Shown: positions 37,839-46,013 of the stretch, piece by piece
Numbering within the stretch: the stretch's first letter is position 1
Layout of the letters: the number at the start of each line of letters is the position of its first letter
Origin: Burkholderia sp. BCC0506
GTDB lineage: Bacteria > Pseudomonadota > Gammaproteobacteria > Burkholderiales > Burkholderiaceae
Assembly: GCF_902833145.1 (NCBI RefSeq)
Contig: NZ_CADFEN010000008.1
Location: 124,001 to 188,000 of the forward strand
Length of the DNA: 64,000 nucleotides
Direction of reading: 5' to 3'
Notes under the pieces: generated by a model
The model's input: only the letters and a program-made list of their open reading frames with translations
What the model was told of the DNA's origin: nothing
Database searches by the model: none
Program-made: the position numbers and the translations under genes

Positions 37839-38660
37839 TCAGCAGGTCTCGGTGCGGCACATCGACAGATGGGTGGCCGTGTCGCGCAGTGCGCCGACGA
37901 CCACGTCGACGGACGGTGCCATGTGTGCATCGATCCGGCGCATGTACGGGCACGTCAGCACCGCGATCGCGTGGCCGGCCGGCCCGAGGATCGGCACGGT
38001 CAGGTCGGTCACGCCGTACGCCTGGCGGCTGTCCTGGCGCAGGTAGCCGGACTGCCGGATCGACTGGCACGCATTCGCGAGCTCCTGCTCGTTCAGCGGC
38101 GCCTCGCCCTTGACCTTGCGGTGCTCGGCCAGCATGTGCGCGCGTTGCTCGGGGCCCTGGAACGCCAGCATCATGCGCCCCGATGCCGTATCGGCGAGCC
38201 CGACGCGCGAGCCGAGCCGGACCGACACGCCCCACGGGCCGGGCCCGTCCACCTGCGCGATCACGAGCAGGTTGCCGCGATCGTAGACGGACAGGTGGCA
38301 CGACTGTTCGGCGGCATCCGCGAAGCGCTGCATCGGCGGCAGCGCTTCGGCGATCAGCCGATTCATCGGCGGATGCCGGTGTGCCAGCGCGAACAGCTTG
38401 AGGCTGAGCGTGTAGCGGTCGCCGCCGGTCGAACGCATCACGTAGCGGCGCGCGACGAGGCGTTCGAGCATCCGGTAGATTTCGCTCGCGTTACGGCCGA
38501 GCTCCTTCGTGATTTCGGTGCGGGTGAGTCCTTCCTTCTGCTCGGACAGGAGTTCGAGAATGTCGAGGCCCTTGTCGAGCGCGGGTGCGCGATAGCGGTC
38601 GGTAGCGGCCATCGATTCCCGTGCGTCGCAGCCGGGAAGCGGGTCGTTGTTTGTCTGCAT
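37839..38660 (-). CDS. IclR-family transcriptional regulator
   Basis: 273 residues from the ATG at 38660; an in-frame ATG at 38612 with GGGA upstream (MAATDRYRAPALDKG) is a good alternative start. Winged helix at about 25-90 (LDILELLSEQKEGLTRTEIT, ASEIYRMLERLVARRYV) and an effector-binding domain at about 100-260 (LADTASGRMMLAF). It is divergent from the FAH hydrolase gene across 660 bp and probably regulates it. The inducer is unknown. Confidence 0.9.
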   Translation of the reverse strand: MQTNNDPLPGCDARESMAATDRYRAPALDKGLDILELLSEQKEGLTRTEITKELGRNASEIYRMLERLVARRYVMRSTGGDRYTLSLKLFALAHRHPPMNRLIAEALPPMQRFADAAEQSCHLSVYDRGNLLVIAQVDGPGPWGVSVRLGSRVGLADTASGRMMLAFQGPEQRAHMLAEHRKVKGEAPLNEQELANACQSIRQSGYLRQDSRQAYGVTDLTVPILGPAGHAIAVLTCPYMRRIDAHMAPSVDVVVGALRDTATHLSMCRTETC

Positions 38661-39322
38661 TGTCGATGTGAGGTTGGGGGATTACCGTCGATCGGTCGGC
38701 GACGCACGCTGGCCGGTTCTGCACGCGTAGAGGGCGGCCCCGCGTATGGCAATGAAAGCCAACCGCATGAGCTTAGCAATAAACATACAGTGTGCAATGC
38801 AGCGTCTTTTTACCGATCATTACCGGTCAAGAACGGATTGGCAAACGTTTTCGATGACAGAGGCACCCCGAATAGCCAGTATTCATGCACCGATGGCAGG
38901 CGCTGCCGCGAACGCCGGCCGATCGCCCGACGCCGATGCAGCGCATGCTGCGCCGCAGCGTCGGCAGGCGCACCAATAGTCGGTATCCGCCGCGCGTCAT
39001 TTCATGGCGCGCGGCCGATGGTACAAAGGCTGGCGGGCCAGCGACGGTGCGGCCGCGCGTGGAGCCGGTCGGCAGGGGCCGGTACGCGCGCGGATGCCGG
39101 GCCGTCGTTGCCGATGCGCAGACCGGCGGCCGCCCGTTCGATGCGCGCCGTACCGTCGTACGGCGCCGCGATCGCTGCGCCCGCGCGACCCGCGCGCGTC
39201 GACGGCATGCCGCGTGCGGCGCCGACGCGTGCAATCGACGATCGACGATCAGGCCGGCGCGCGGCTGCGAAAGGCCGCGGCGGCCGGTATTCTGTCCCAT
39301 TCGACAACAGAGGTTAAGCACG
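38661..39322. other. Long intergenic region between IclR and FAH genes
   Basis: About 660 bp. A more AT-rich stretch at about 38745-38830 is the likeliest promoter and operator region for the IclR regulator. The rest is high-GC. Several plus-strand frames run through it but none has a convincing start or composition. No repeats, RNA gene or hairpin terminator seen. Confidence 0.5.
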
Positions 39323-40171
39323 ATGAAACTGCTTCGCTATGGCCCGTCCGGCCAGGAAAAGCCCGGCATCCTCGACGCGGCCGGCCGGATTCGCGACTTG
39401 TCCGCGCATGTGCCGGATCTTGCCGGCGATGTGCTGTCCGACGCGGGTCTCGCGCGGCTGCGCGCCATCGATCCGGCCACGCTGCCGCTCGTGTCCGGCG
39501 AGCCGCGCATCGGCGCGTGCGTCGGTCAAGTCGGCAAGTTCATCGGCATCGGCCTGAACTATGCCGACCACGCAGCCGAAGCCGGCATGCCGGTGCCGAA
39601 GGAGCCGGTCGTGTTCGGCAAGTGGACGAGCTCCATCTGCGGCCCGAACGACGGCATCGACATCCCGAAGGGCTCGGTGAAGACCGACTGGGAAGTCGAG
39701 CTGGGCGTCGTGATCGGCGCGAAGTGCAAGGACGTCGACGAAGCGCGCGCGCTCGATTACGTCGCGGGCTACTGCGTCGTCAACGACGTGTCCGAGCGCG
39801 AATGGCAGATCGAGCGCGGCGGCCAGTGGGACAAGGGCAAGGGTTTCGACACGTTCGGCCCGATCGGCCCGTGGCTCGTTACGCGCGACGAAGTCCCCGA
39901 TCCGCAGCGTCTCGACCTGTGGCTCGAAGTCGACGGCCACCGTTATCAGAACGGCAACACGCGCACGATGGTGTTCACCGTCGCGCAACTGATCGCGTAT
40001 CTGTCGACCTGCATGACGCTGCAGCCGGGCGACGTGATCACGACCGGTACGCCGCCGGGCGTCGGCATGGGGATCAAGCCGTCGCCGGTCTTCCTGAAGG
40101 CCGGCCAGACGGTGCGCCTCGGGATCGACGGGCTCGGCGAGCAGTTGCAGCGCACGCGCAACGCGCAATAA
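39323..40171 (+). CDS. Fumarylacetoacetate hydrolase (FAH) family protein
   Basis: 282 residues. FAH-superfamily landmarks: KFIGIGLNYADHAAEAGMPV near residue 75, the metal ligands in DWEVELGVVI near residue 120, and VITTGTPPGVGMGIKP near residue 240. Members of this subgroup are annotated as ureidoglycolate lyase or as 2,4-diketo-3-deoxy-L-fuconate hydrolase; the genes around it do not decide. AGAGGT precedes the ATG. It is divergent from the IclR regulator. Confidence 0.9.
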   Translation: MKLLRYGPSGQEKPGILDAAGRIRDLSAHVPDLAGDVLSDAGLARLRAIDPATLPLVSGEPRIGACVGQVGKFIGIGLNYADHAAEAGMPVPKEPVVFGKWTSSICGPNDGIDIPKGSVKTDWEVELGVVIGAKCKDVDEARALDYVAGYCVVNDVSEREWQIERGGQWDKGKGFDTFGPIGPWLVTRDEVPDPQRLDLWLEVDGHRYQNGNTRTMVFTVAQLIAYLSTCMTLQPGDVITTGTPPGVGMGIKPSPVFLKAGQTVRLGIDGLGEQLQRTRNAQ

Positions 40172-40293
40172 GCGGGTGCGCGGCGCGGGCCCGCTGGAGG
40201 ATGTCGCCACGCGCGCGCCGGCCAGGCTGCCCGACACGCCGGCATGACCGCCGCCGGTGACCGGCGTGCACCGAACGACGATGTAGCCAAAAC

Positions 40294-40332
40294 CACGGGC
40301 CCGATTCCGCGCGATGCGGAATCGGGCCCGTG
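40294..40332 (-). terminator. Intrinsic terminator after the VOC gene
   Basis: Perfect 17-bp stem (40294-40310 with 40316-40332), GCGAT loop, followed on the minus strand by GGTTTTGGC. It lies 28 bp past the VOC stop and may also serve the FAH gene on the plus strand. Confidence 0.85.
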
Positions 40333-40360
40333 CCGCTTGTCGGCATCCGTACGAGGCGAA

Positions 40361-40744
40361 TCACACGACGTTGTCGAGTTCGCAGTGCGCTTCGAGCCGA
40401 TATCCGTCGGGGTCGACGACGAACGCCGCGTAGTAGCCCGGGCCGTAGTGCTCGCGCTTGCCGGGCCCGCCGTTGTCCTTGCCGCCGTGCTCGAGCGCGG
40501 CGCGGTAGAACGCGTCGACCTCGACCGGCGACGCGGCCTTGAACGACAGGTGCATCCCCGACTCCGGATCGGCGACGACGGGGCGAGCCGCATGCTGCAA
40601 CCACAGCTCGGGCTCGGTCGTGCCGTACCCGATGGCACTGTCGTCGCTATACAGGCGCTTGTAGCCGAGTGCGCCGAGCGCGCTGTCGTAGAAGGTGCGG
40701 CTGCGGTCGATGTGGGCAACGCCGAACGAAAGGTGATCGATCAT
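40361..40744 (-). CDS. VOC-family protein (glyoxalase/bleomycin-resistance fold)
   Basis: 127 residues: paired beta-alpha-beta-beta-beta units of the vicinal oxygen chelate fold. Metal-ligand positions are His4 (MIDHLSFGV), Glu in EPELWLQHA, His in MHLSFKA and Glu in GYRLEAHCE. The reaction is unknown. A truncated duplicate of its first codons lies just upstream, and it is divergent from the ABATE/CGNR regulator, with operator-like dyads between. Confidence 0.88.
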   Translation of the reverse strand: MIDHLSFGVAHIDRSRTFYDSALGALGYKRLYSDDSAIGYGTTEPELWLQHAARPVVADPESGMHLSFKAASPVEVDAFYRAALEHGGKDNGGPGKREHYGPGYYAAFVVDPDGYRLEAHCELDNVV

Positions 40745-40794
40745 CTGTGGCTCCTTTGAACTGAAGGGGGACGTCAGTCAGTGCGGCAAACCTG

Positions 40795-40902
40795 TTACAG
40801 GCACCATGCCAGCCGTTTGTAGCGCAGCGCGCCGAGCGCGATGTCGCCGTACCCGCGGCCGGTGGCGGTGTGGATAACGCCGAACGAAAAACGATCGAAC
40901 AT
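40795..40902 (-). pseudogene. Truncated duplicate of the VOC gene 5' end
   Basis: An ATG at 40902 begins a 35-codon frame, MFDRFSFGVIHTATGRGYGD then IALGALRYKRLAWCL, ended by TAA. It aligns with the VOC gene (MIDHLSFGVAHIDRSRTFYD then SALGALGYKRLYSDD). The upstream sequence, including the ribosome binding site and the motif TGAA(C/T)TGAAGGGGG, is duplicated as well. So it is the remnant of a partial tandem duplication of about 150 bp. Confidence 0.85.
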
Positions 40903-40950
40903 CTGTGTCTCCTTGAATTGAAGGGGGCGTCAGTGCAATCAACCTGTTTT

Positions 40951-40968
40951 TAACCACCATGCTGGTTA
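40951..40968. promoter_or_regulatory. Operator-like dyad 1 upstream of the ABATE regulator
   Basis: TAACCACCATGCTGGTTA is a palindrome except for one symmetric C/C pair, centred on CATG. Its centre is 43 bp, about four helical turns, from dyad 2. Confidence 0.65.
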
Positions 40969-40994
40969 TGTTAGAAATCGCTCCGGCGCTTGTC

Positions 40995-41010
40995 AACCGG
41001 CATGGTGGTT
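40995..41010. promoter_or_regulatory. Operator-like dyad 2 upstream of the ABATE regulator
   Basis: AACCGGCATGGTGGTT, an imperfect dyad again centred on CATG and sharing AACC and GGTT arms with dyad 1. It falls in the spacer of a possible promoter (TTGTCA at 40990, GATACG at 41013), where a bound protein would block polymerase. The start codon of the regulator is at 41026. Confidence 0.6.
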
Positions 41011-41025
41011 AGATACGATCGCGTC

Positions 41026-41655
41026 ATGAGCAAAATGCAACCTTCCGTCACGACGGACTGCCTGATTCCGGCGCCGCCCGATACGCTGAGCGTCGATTTC
41101 GCGAACACGCTGTACTGGCGCGGCAGCGATCCGCCGACGGAAACCTTCGGCACCCTGGACGACCTGCTGGCGTGGTGCCGCGAACAGGCCGGCGTGCCGG
41201 CCAGCCTGACCGACGCATGTCGCGTGCCCGACAAGGAGCAAGAGAAGGGCGACGAGCCGGCGACGCTCGCTCGGGCGCTCGCGTTGCGCGAGGCGCTGTA
41301 TCGGCTGTTTCATGCGCAGGCGGAGCAGCGCGAGCCGCAGGATGCCGATCTCGCGCTGCTCGGCGGCTTCCTGGCGGAAGCGTCGCCGCGCATTGCGCTG
41401 GCGCGCGTCGACGGCCGCTATGCGTGGCGCATCGATGCGTCGGGTGCGACGCTCGCGCGGCTGTTGAGCCCGGTGCTGTGGTCGGCGATCGACCTGCTCG
41501 GTGGCGCGCGGCTCGCGAAGGTCAAGCGCTGCGCGAATGACGCATGCCAGTGGCTGTTCATCGACGACAGCAAGAACGGCAGCCGCCGCTGGTGCTCGAT
41601 GTCGTCGTGCGGCAATCGCGCGAAAGCGTATCGCCACTATCACAAGGCCGAATGA
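41026..41655 (+). CDS. ABATE-domain protein with CGNR zinc finger
   Basis: 209 residues. N-terminal ABATE domain (DTLSVDFANTLYWRG and LAWCREQAGVP) and a C-terminal CGNR zinc finger (CANDACQWLFIDDSKNGSRR then WCSMSSCGNRAKAYRHYHK, with four zinc-binding cysteines). Such proteins are annotated as stress-induced transcription regulators. The frame is open to 40990, but the ATG at 41026 is used. The dyads just upstream are plausible autoregulatory sites, and the divergent VOC gene is the likely target. Confidence 0.88.
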   Translation: MSKMQPSVTTDCLIPAPPDTLSVDFANTLYWRGSDPPTETFGTLDDLLAWCREQAGVPASLTDACRVPDKEQEKGDEPATLARALALREALYRLFHAQAEQREPQDADLALLGGFLAEASPRIALARVDGRYAWRIDASGATLARLLSPVLWSAIDLLGGARLAKVKRCANDACQWLFIDDSKNGSRRWCSMSSCGNRAKAYRHYHKAE

Positions 41656-41670
41656 CGGGGCGGCCCGAGC

Positions 41671-43653
41671 CTATTTCGCCGACAACTTCCGCCACAGCGT
41701 CGTCTTGCTGATGCCCAGCATCGCGCATGCGCGATCGCGGTCGCCGCCGCACGCGTCGAGCACCGCGCGGATCTCGTCGGCTTCGGCGCGACGGCGGCGT
41801 GCCTGCAGGGTTTGCGCGTCGTCGGCGTCGGCCGCGTCGGGCGGCGCCGCGAACAGCTCGGGCGCGATCACGTGCAGCGCGCCGGGATCGAGCGCCGCGC
41901 ACGCGGCGGCCGGATCGCGCTCGTCGACTTCCTCGGCCAGTTCCACCGCGATCCGCTCGACCACGTTCTGCAGTTCGCGCACGTTGCCGGGCCAGCGGTA
42001 GCGCGCGAGCGTCGCTTGCGTTGCGTCGAGCACGCGCAGCGCATCGGCGGTGTCGCGCACGCGTTCGGCGAGCCGCGGCTCGCGCCGCGCGGCCTGCACG
42101 AGCAGCGTCGCCGCGAGCGCGGGAATGTCGGCCGCGCGCTCGCGCAGCGGCGGCAGCCCGATGTTCAGGATGTTGAGCCGGTAATAGAGATCCGCGCGGA
42201 ACGTGCCGGCCTCGACGGCCGCGAGCAGCGGCCGGTGCGTCGCGGCGATCACGCGCACGTCGATGCGGATCGGCTCGGTCGAGCCGAGACGAATCACCTC
42301 GCGTTCCTGCAGCACGCGCAGCAGCCGGCTCTGCAGCGACGGCGGCATCTCGCCGATTTCGTCGAGAAACAGCGTGCCGCGGTGCGCGGCCTCGAACAGG
42401 CCGGTCTTGCCGCCGCGCCGCGCGCCGGTAAACGCGCCTTCTTCATAGCCGAACAGCTCGCTCTCGAGCAGCGCCTCCGGAAACGCGCCGCAGTTGACGG
42501 CGACGAACGGGTAGCCGCGCCGCGCGGACAGCGCATGCAGGCTCTGCGCGATCATTTCCTTGCCGGTGCCGCTTTCGCCGAGCACGAGCACGGTCGCGTC
42601 GGATTTCGCGTAGCGGCGCACGAGCTCGCGCACGCGCGTCATCGGCGCCGACGCGCCGACCACGTCGTCGAGCGCATAGCGGGCGGCGAACTGCTGCGTG
42701 GTCGGCTGCGAACGCAACGCGCGATCGAGCCGTTCGACCGCGCGCGACTCCTGGAACGTCAGCACGCTGCCCGATGTGACGCCGCGATCGACGAGCGGCC
42801 CGCGATGCACGACGTAGCGCACGCCGCGCACGGTGGCGAGCGCGTCGCCGTCCTCGCCGCGCAGCGTGCGCAGTTCGGGCCGCAGGTCGACGAGCGCGCG
42901 GCCGACGGCCGCCGCGGGCTCGACCCCGAGCGCCGACGCGAGCCGCTCGTTGATCGCCTCGATGCGGCCGTGCGCGTCGAGCGCGACCACGCCGTCGCGC
43001 AGATGCTGCAGCAGCGTGTCGAGCCGCTGGCGGCGGAACGCCTCGGCGTGCGTCGCATACGCGACTTCGAGCGCCGTCTCGACGGCCTTGCGCACCGACG
43101 CATGCGAATACAGGAACACCGCACCCATGCCGGCGCTGGCCGCGAGGTCGGTGACGAGGCCCGGGCCGACGATCGTTTCGATACCGCGATCGCGCAGGTC
43201 GTGCACGCAGGCTTCCGCTTCCTGCGCGGACTGATATGACGCAAACTGCACGTCGAGGCCATACGCGGCGACGAAGCGGCGCACTTCGGGCGGCGTCTCG
43301 CCGGCGCTCACGAGCGCGATCCGCGCGGCGTCGCGCCGCGCGCGGGCGAGCGCCTGCATCACGTCGAAGCCGGTCGGCGACACGACCACCACCGGTACCG
43401 GCGCCCGCGTTTTCAGGAAGCCGCCGTTCGAGCCGGCCGCGACGATCACGTCGGGCCGCGCGGTGCCGGCCTCGGCGATCGCGCCGAGCGCATCTTCATA
43501 GGCGCGCGTGACGATGCGCACGTCGGCGCGTTCGTCGAATTCGCCGGCGATCTCGCGAAACAGGTCGCGCAGCCGGCTGATGCCCATCGCCCAGATGCGC
43601 GGGCGCACCGTGCGGTCGGCCGGGCCGACGGGCTTGGTCGAAGAGAGGTCCAT
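41671..43653 (-). CDS. prpR: Propionate catabolism sigma-54 activator PrpR
   Basis: 660 residues: PrpR_N sensor at about 20-190 (binding 2-methylcitrate in other bacteria), PAS at about 200-310, AAA+ at about 330-560 (Walker A GESGTGKE, sigma-54 loop GAFTGA, Walker B LFLDEIGE) and a C-terminal Fis-type helix-turn-helix ([18 protein letters not shown]). It is divergent from prpB; the shared 170-bp region has a -24/-12 promoter for prpB and an inverted repeat likely bound by PrpR. It therefore activates the methylcitrate genes when propionate is available. Confidence 0.95.
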   Translation of the reverse strand: MDLSSTKPVGPADRTVRPRIWAMGISRLRDLFREIAGEFDERADVRIVTRAYEDALGAIAEAGTARPDVIVAAGSNGGFLKTRAPVPVVVVSPTGFDVMQALARARRDAARIALVSAGETPPEVRRFVAAYGLDVQFASYQSAQEAEACVHDLRDRGIETIVGPGLVTDLAASAGMGAVFLYSHASVRKAVETALEVAYATHAEAFRRQRLDTLLQHLRDGVVALDAHGRIEAINERLASALGVEPAAAVGRALVDLRPELRTLRGEDGDALATVRGVRYVVHRGPLVDRGVTSGSVLTFQESRAVERLDRALRSQPTTQQFAARYALDDVVGASAPMTRVRELVRRYAKSDATVLVLGESGTGKEMIAQSLHALSARRGYPFVAVNCGAFPEALLESELFGYEEGAFTGARRGGKTGLFEAAHRGTLFLDEIGEMPPSLQSRLLRVLQEREVIRLGSTEPIRIDVRVIAATHRPLLAAVEAGTFRADLYYRLNILNIGLPPLRERAADIPALAATLLVQAARREPRLAERVRDTADALRVLDATQATLARYRWPGNVRELQNVVERIAVELAEEVDERDPAAACAALDPGALHVIAPELFAAPPDAADADDAQTLQARRRRAEADEIRAVLDACGGDRDRACAMLGISKTTLWRKLSAK

Positions 43654-43675
43654 GACGGCCGATTATGCGCGCGCG

Positions 43676-43698
43676 ATTTCATTTTTGAAACATGAAAT
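43676..43698. promoter_or_regulatory. Probable PrpR binding site
   Basis: ATTTCAT-N9-ATGAAAT, a perfect 7-bp dyad centred about 117 bp upstream of the predicted prpB transcription start and about 34 bp upstream of prpR. A further TGAAATCG half-site lies at about 43708-43715. Its position suits both activation of prpB and autoregulation. Confidence 0.7.
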
Positions 43699-43777
43699 TG
43701 CCGAATTGAAATCGAACGGCGATGCTCCGGCCGGGCCGGTCGCTTAATAATCAGTGGGTTAGCGACGTGTCGCAAGC

Positions 43778-43793
43778 TGGCCCGGTCCTTGCT
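43778..43793 (+). promoter_or_regulatory. Sigma-54 promoter of the prp operon
   Basis: TGGCCCGGTCCTTGCT: a near-consensus -24/-12 element (TGGCACG-N4-TTGCW with one change), GG and GC at correct spacing. Predicted start of transcription is near 43804, 20 nt before the prpB ATG, with AGGAGG in between. Confidence 0.9.
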
Positions 43794-43823
43794 GTTATCG
43801 GGCATTCCATCAGGAGGCCGTTC

Positions 43824-44717
43824 ATGAGCAACACGCATCTTCAGAGCGCCGGCGCGAAATTCCGCGCGGCAGTCGCGGCCGAGCAGCCGCTGCAGGTGGT
43901 CGGCGCGATCACCGCGTACGCGGCCAAGATGGCGCAGGCCGTCGGCTTCAAGGCCGTGTACCTGTCGGGCGGCGGCGTCGCCGCGAACTCGCTCGGCATC
44001 CCCGACCTCGGCATCAGCACGATGGAAGACGTGCTGATCGACGCGACCCGCATCACCAACGCGACCGACCTGCCGCTGCTGGTCGACATCGACACGGGCT
44101 GGGGCGGCGCATTCAACATCGCGCGCACGATCCGCTCGTTCATCAACGCCGGCGTCGCGGCCGTGCACCTCGAGGACCAGGTCGGCCAGAAGCGCTGCGG
44201 CCACCGTCCGGGCAAGGAAGTCGTGCCGACCGAAGAAATGGTCGATCGCGTGAAGGCCGCGGTCGATGCGCGTACCGACGACCAGTTCGTGATCATGGCG
44301 CGCACCGATGCGGCCGCCGCCGAAGGGATCGACTCGGCGATCGAGCGCGCGGTCGCGTACGTCGAAGCCGGCGCGGACATGATCTTCCCGGAAGCGATGA
44401 AGACGCTCGACGACTACCGCCGTTTCAAGGCGGCCGTGAAGGTGCCGATCCTCGCGAACCTGACCGAGTTCGGCTCGACGCCGCTGTTCACGCTCGACGA
44501 GCTGCGCGAGGCGAACGTCGACATCGCGCTGTACTGCTGCGGCGCGTATCGCGCGATGAACAAGGCCGCGCTGAACTTCTACGAAACGCTGCGCCGCGAC
44601 GGCACGCAGAAGGCGGCCGTGCCGACGATGCAGACGCGCGCCGAGCTGTACGAGTTCCTCGGCTATCACGAATACGAGCGCAAGCTCGACGAACTGTTCG
44701 CGCAGGGCAAGAAGTAA
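43824..44717 (+). CDS. prpB: 2-methylisocitrate lyase PrpB
   Basis: Cleaves 2-methylisocitrate to pyruvate and succinate, the last step of the methylcitrate cycle. 297 residues; isocitrate-lyase/PEP-mutase superfamily, with [19 protein letters not shown] near residue 45, DIDTGWGG (metal-binding Asp) near 88 and the catalytic-cysteine motif [10 protein letters not shown] near 123. First gene of the operon, AGGAGG eight bases before the ATG. Confidence 0.96.
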   Translation: MSNTHLQSAGAKFRAAVAAEQPLQVVGAITAYAAKMAQAVGFKAVYLSGGGVAANSLGIPDLGISTMEDVLIDATRITNATDLPLLVDIDTGWGGAFNIARTIRSFINAGVAAVHLEDQVGQKRCGHRPGKEVVPTEEMVDRVKAAVDARTDDQFVIMARTDAAAAEGIDSAIERAVAYVEAGADMIFPEAMKTLDDYRRFKAAVKVPILANLTEFGSTPLFTLDELREANVDIALYCCGAYRAMNKAALNFYETLRRDGTQKAAVPTMQTRAELYEFLGYHEYERKLDELFAQGKK

Positions 44718-44755
44718 CGCGGCCCGGCCCCCGATACCCATTGGAGAAGGAAAAC

Positions 44756-45928
44756 ATGAGCGAGACGAAAGACGCAGCAGCACCGGCCGCCGCAGGCGCA
44801 TTCAAGCCGAAGAAGTCGGTGGCGCTGTCGGGCGTGACGGCCGGCAACACCGCCTTGTGCACGGTCGGCAAGACCGGCAACGACCTGCACTACCGCGGCT
44901 ACGACATTCTCGACGTCGCCGAATCGTGCGAATTCGAGGAAATCGCGCACCTGCTGGTGCACGGCACGCTGCCGAACCTGACCGAACTGGCTGCGTACAA
45001 GGCCAAGCTGCGCGCGCTGCGCGGCCTGCCGAGCGCGCTGAAGGCGGCGCTCGAGCAGATCCCGGCGTCCGCGCATCCGATGGACGTGATGCGCACCGGC
45101 GTGTCGGTGCTCGGCACCGTGCTGCCGGAGAAGGACGACCACAATCTGCCGGGCGCGCGTGACATCGCCGACCGCCTGATGGCGTCGCTCGGCTCGATGC
45201 TGCTGTACTGGTATCACTTCTCGCACAACGGCAAGCGCATCGAGACGGAAACCGACGACGACTCGATCGGAGGCCACTTCCTGCACCTGCTGCACGGCAA
45301 GACGCCGTCGAAGTCGTGGGTCGAGGCGATGCACACGTCGCTGATCCTGTACGCGGAACACGAATTCAACGCGTCGACGTTCACCGGCCGCGTGATCGCG
45401 GGCACGGGCTCGGACATCTATTCGGCGATCACCGGCGCGATCGGCGCGCTGCGCGGGCCGAAGCACGGCGGCGCGAACGAAGTCGCGTATGAAATCCAGA
45501 GCCGCTACAGCTCGCCGGACGACGCCGAAGCCGACATCCGCCGCCGCGTCGAGAACAAGGAAGTCGTGATCGGCTTCGGCCATCCGGTCTACACGATCTC
45601 CGATCCGCGCAACAAGGTGATCAAGGGCGTCGCGCACAAGCTGTCGAAGGAAGCCGGCGACCTGAAGCTGTACGACATCGCCGAGCGTCTCGAATCGGTG
45701 ATGTGGGACGCGAAGAAGATGTTCCCGAACCTCGACTGGTTCAGTGCGGTGTCGTATCACATGATGGGCGTGCCGACCGCGATGTTCACGCCGCTGTTCG
45801 TGATCTCGCGCACGTCGGGCTGGAGCGCGCACATCATCGAGCAGCGCATCGACAACAAGATCATCCGCCCGAGCGCGAACTACACGGGCCCGGAAGACCT
45901 GCAGTTCGTGCCGATCGAGAAGCGCTGA
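44756..45928 (+). CDS. prpC: 2-methylcitrate synthase PrpC
   Basis: Condenses propionyl-CoA with oxaloacetate. 390 residues, citrate-synthase fold. Catalytic signatures: GPKHGGANE (His) near residue 240, GFGHPVY (His) near 280 and the C-terminal Asp in [16 protein letters not shown]. The frame begins 5 codons earlier, but the ATG at 44756 has GGAGAAGG at the right distance. It differs from housekeeping citrate synthase by its shorter length and its place in the prp operon. Confidence 0.95.
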   Translation: MSETKDAAAPAAAGAFKPKKSVALSGVTAGNTALCTVGKTGNDLHYRGYDILDVAESCEFEEIAHLLVHGTLPNLTELAAYKAKLRALRGLPSALKAALEQIPASAHPMDVMRTGVSVLGTVLPEKDDHNLPGARDIADRLMASLGSMLLYWYHFSHNGKRIETETDDDSIGGHFLHLLHGKTPSKSWVEAMHTSLILYAEHEFNASTFTGRVIAGTGSDIYSAITGAIGALRGPKHGGANEVAYEIQSRYSSPDDAEADIRRRVENKEVVIGFGHPVYTISDPRNKVIKGVAHKLSKEAGDLKLYDIAERLESVMWDAKKMFPNLDWFSAVSYHMMGVPTAMFTPLFVISRTSGWSAHIIEQRIDNKIIRPSANYTGPEDLQFVPIEKR

Positions 45929-46013
45929 TCGCTGCGCCGCGCGCGCCGGCGCCCGCGACGCGGGCCGCCGCCGGCGCGTGCGGCATGTCTCACCCCGAAT
46001 TCCGCCCCACATC

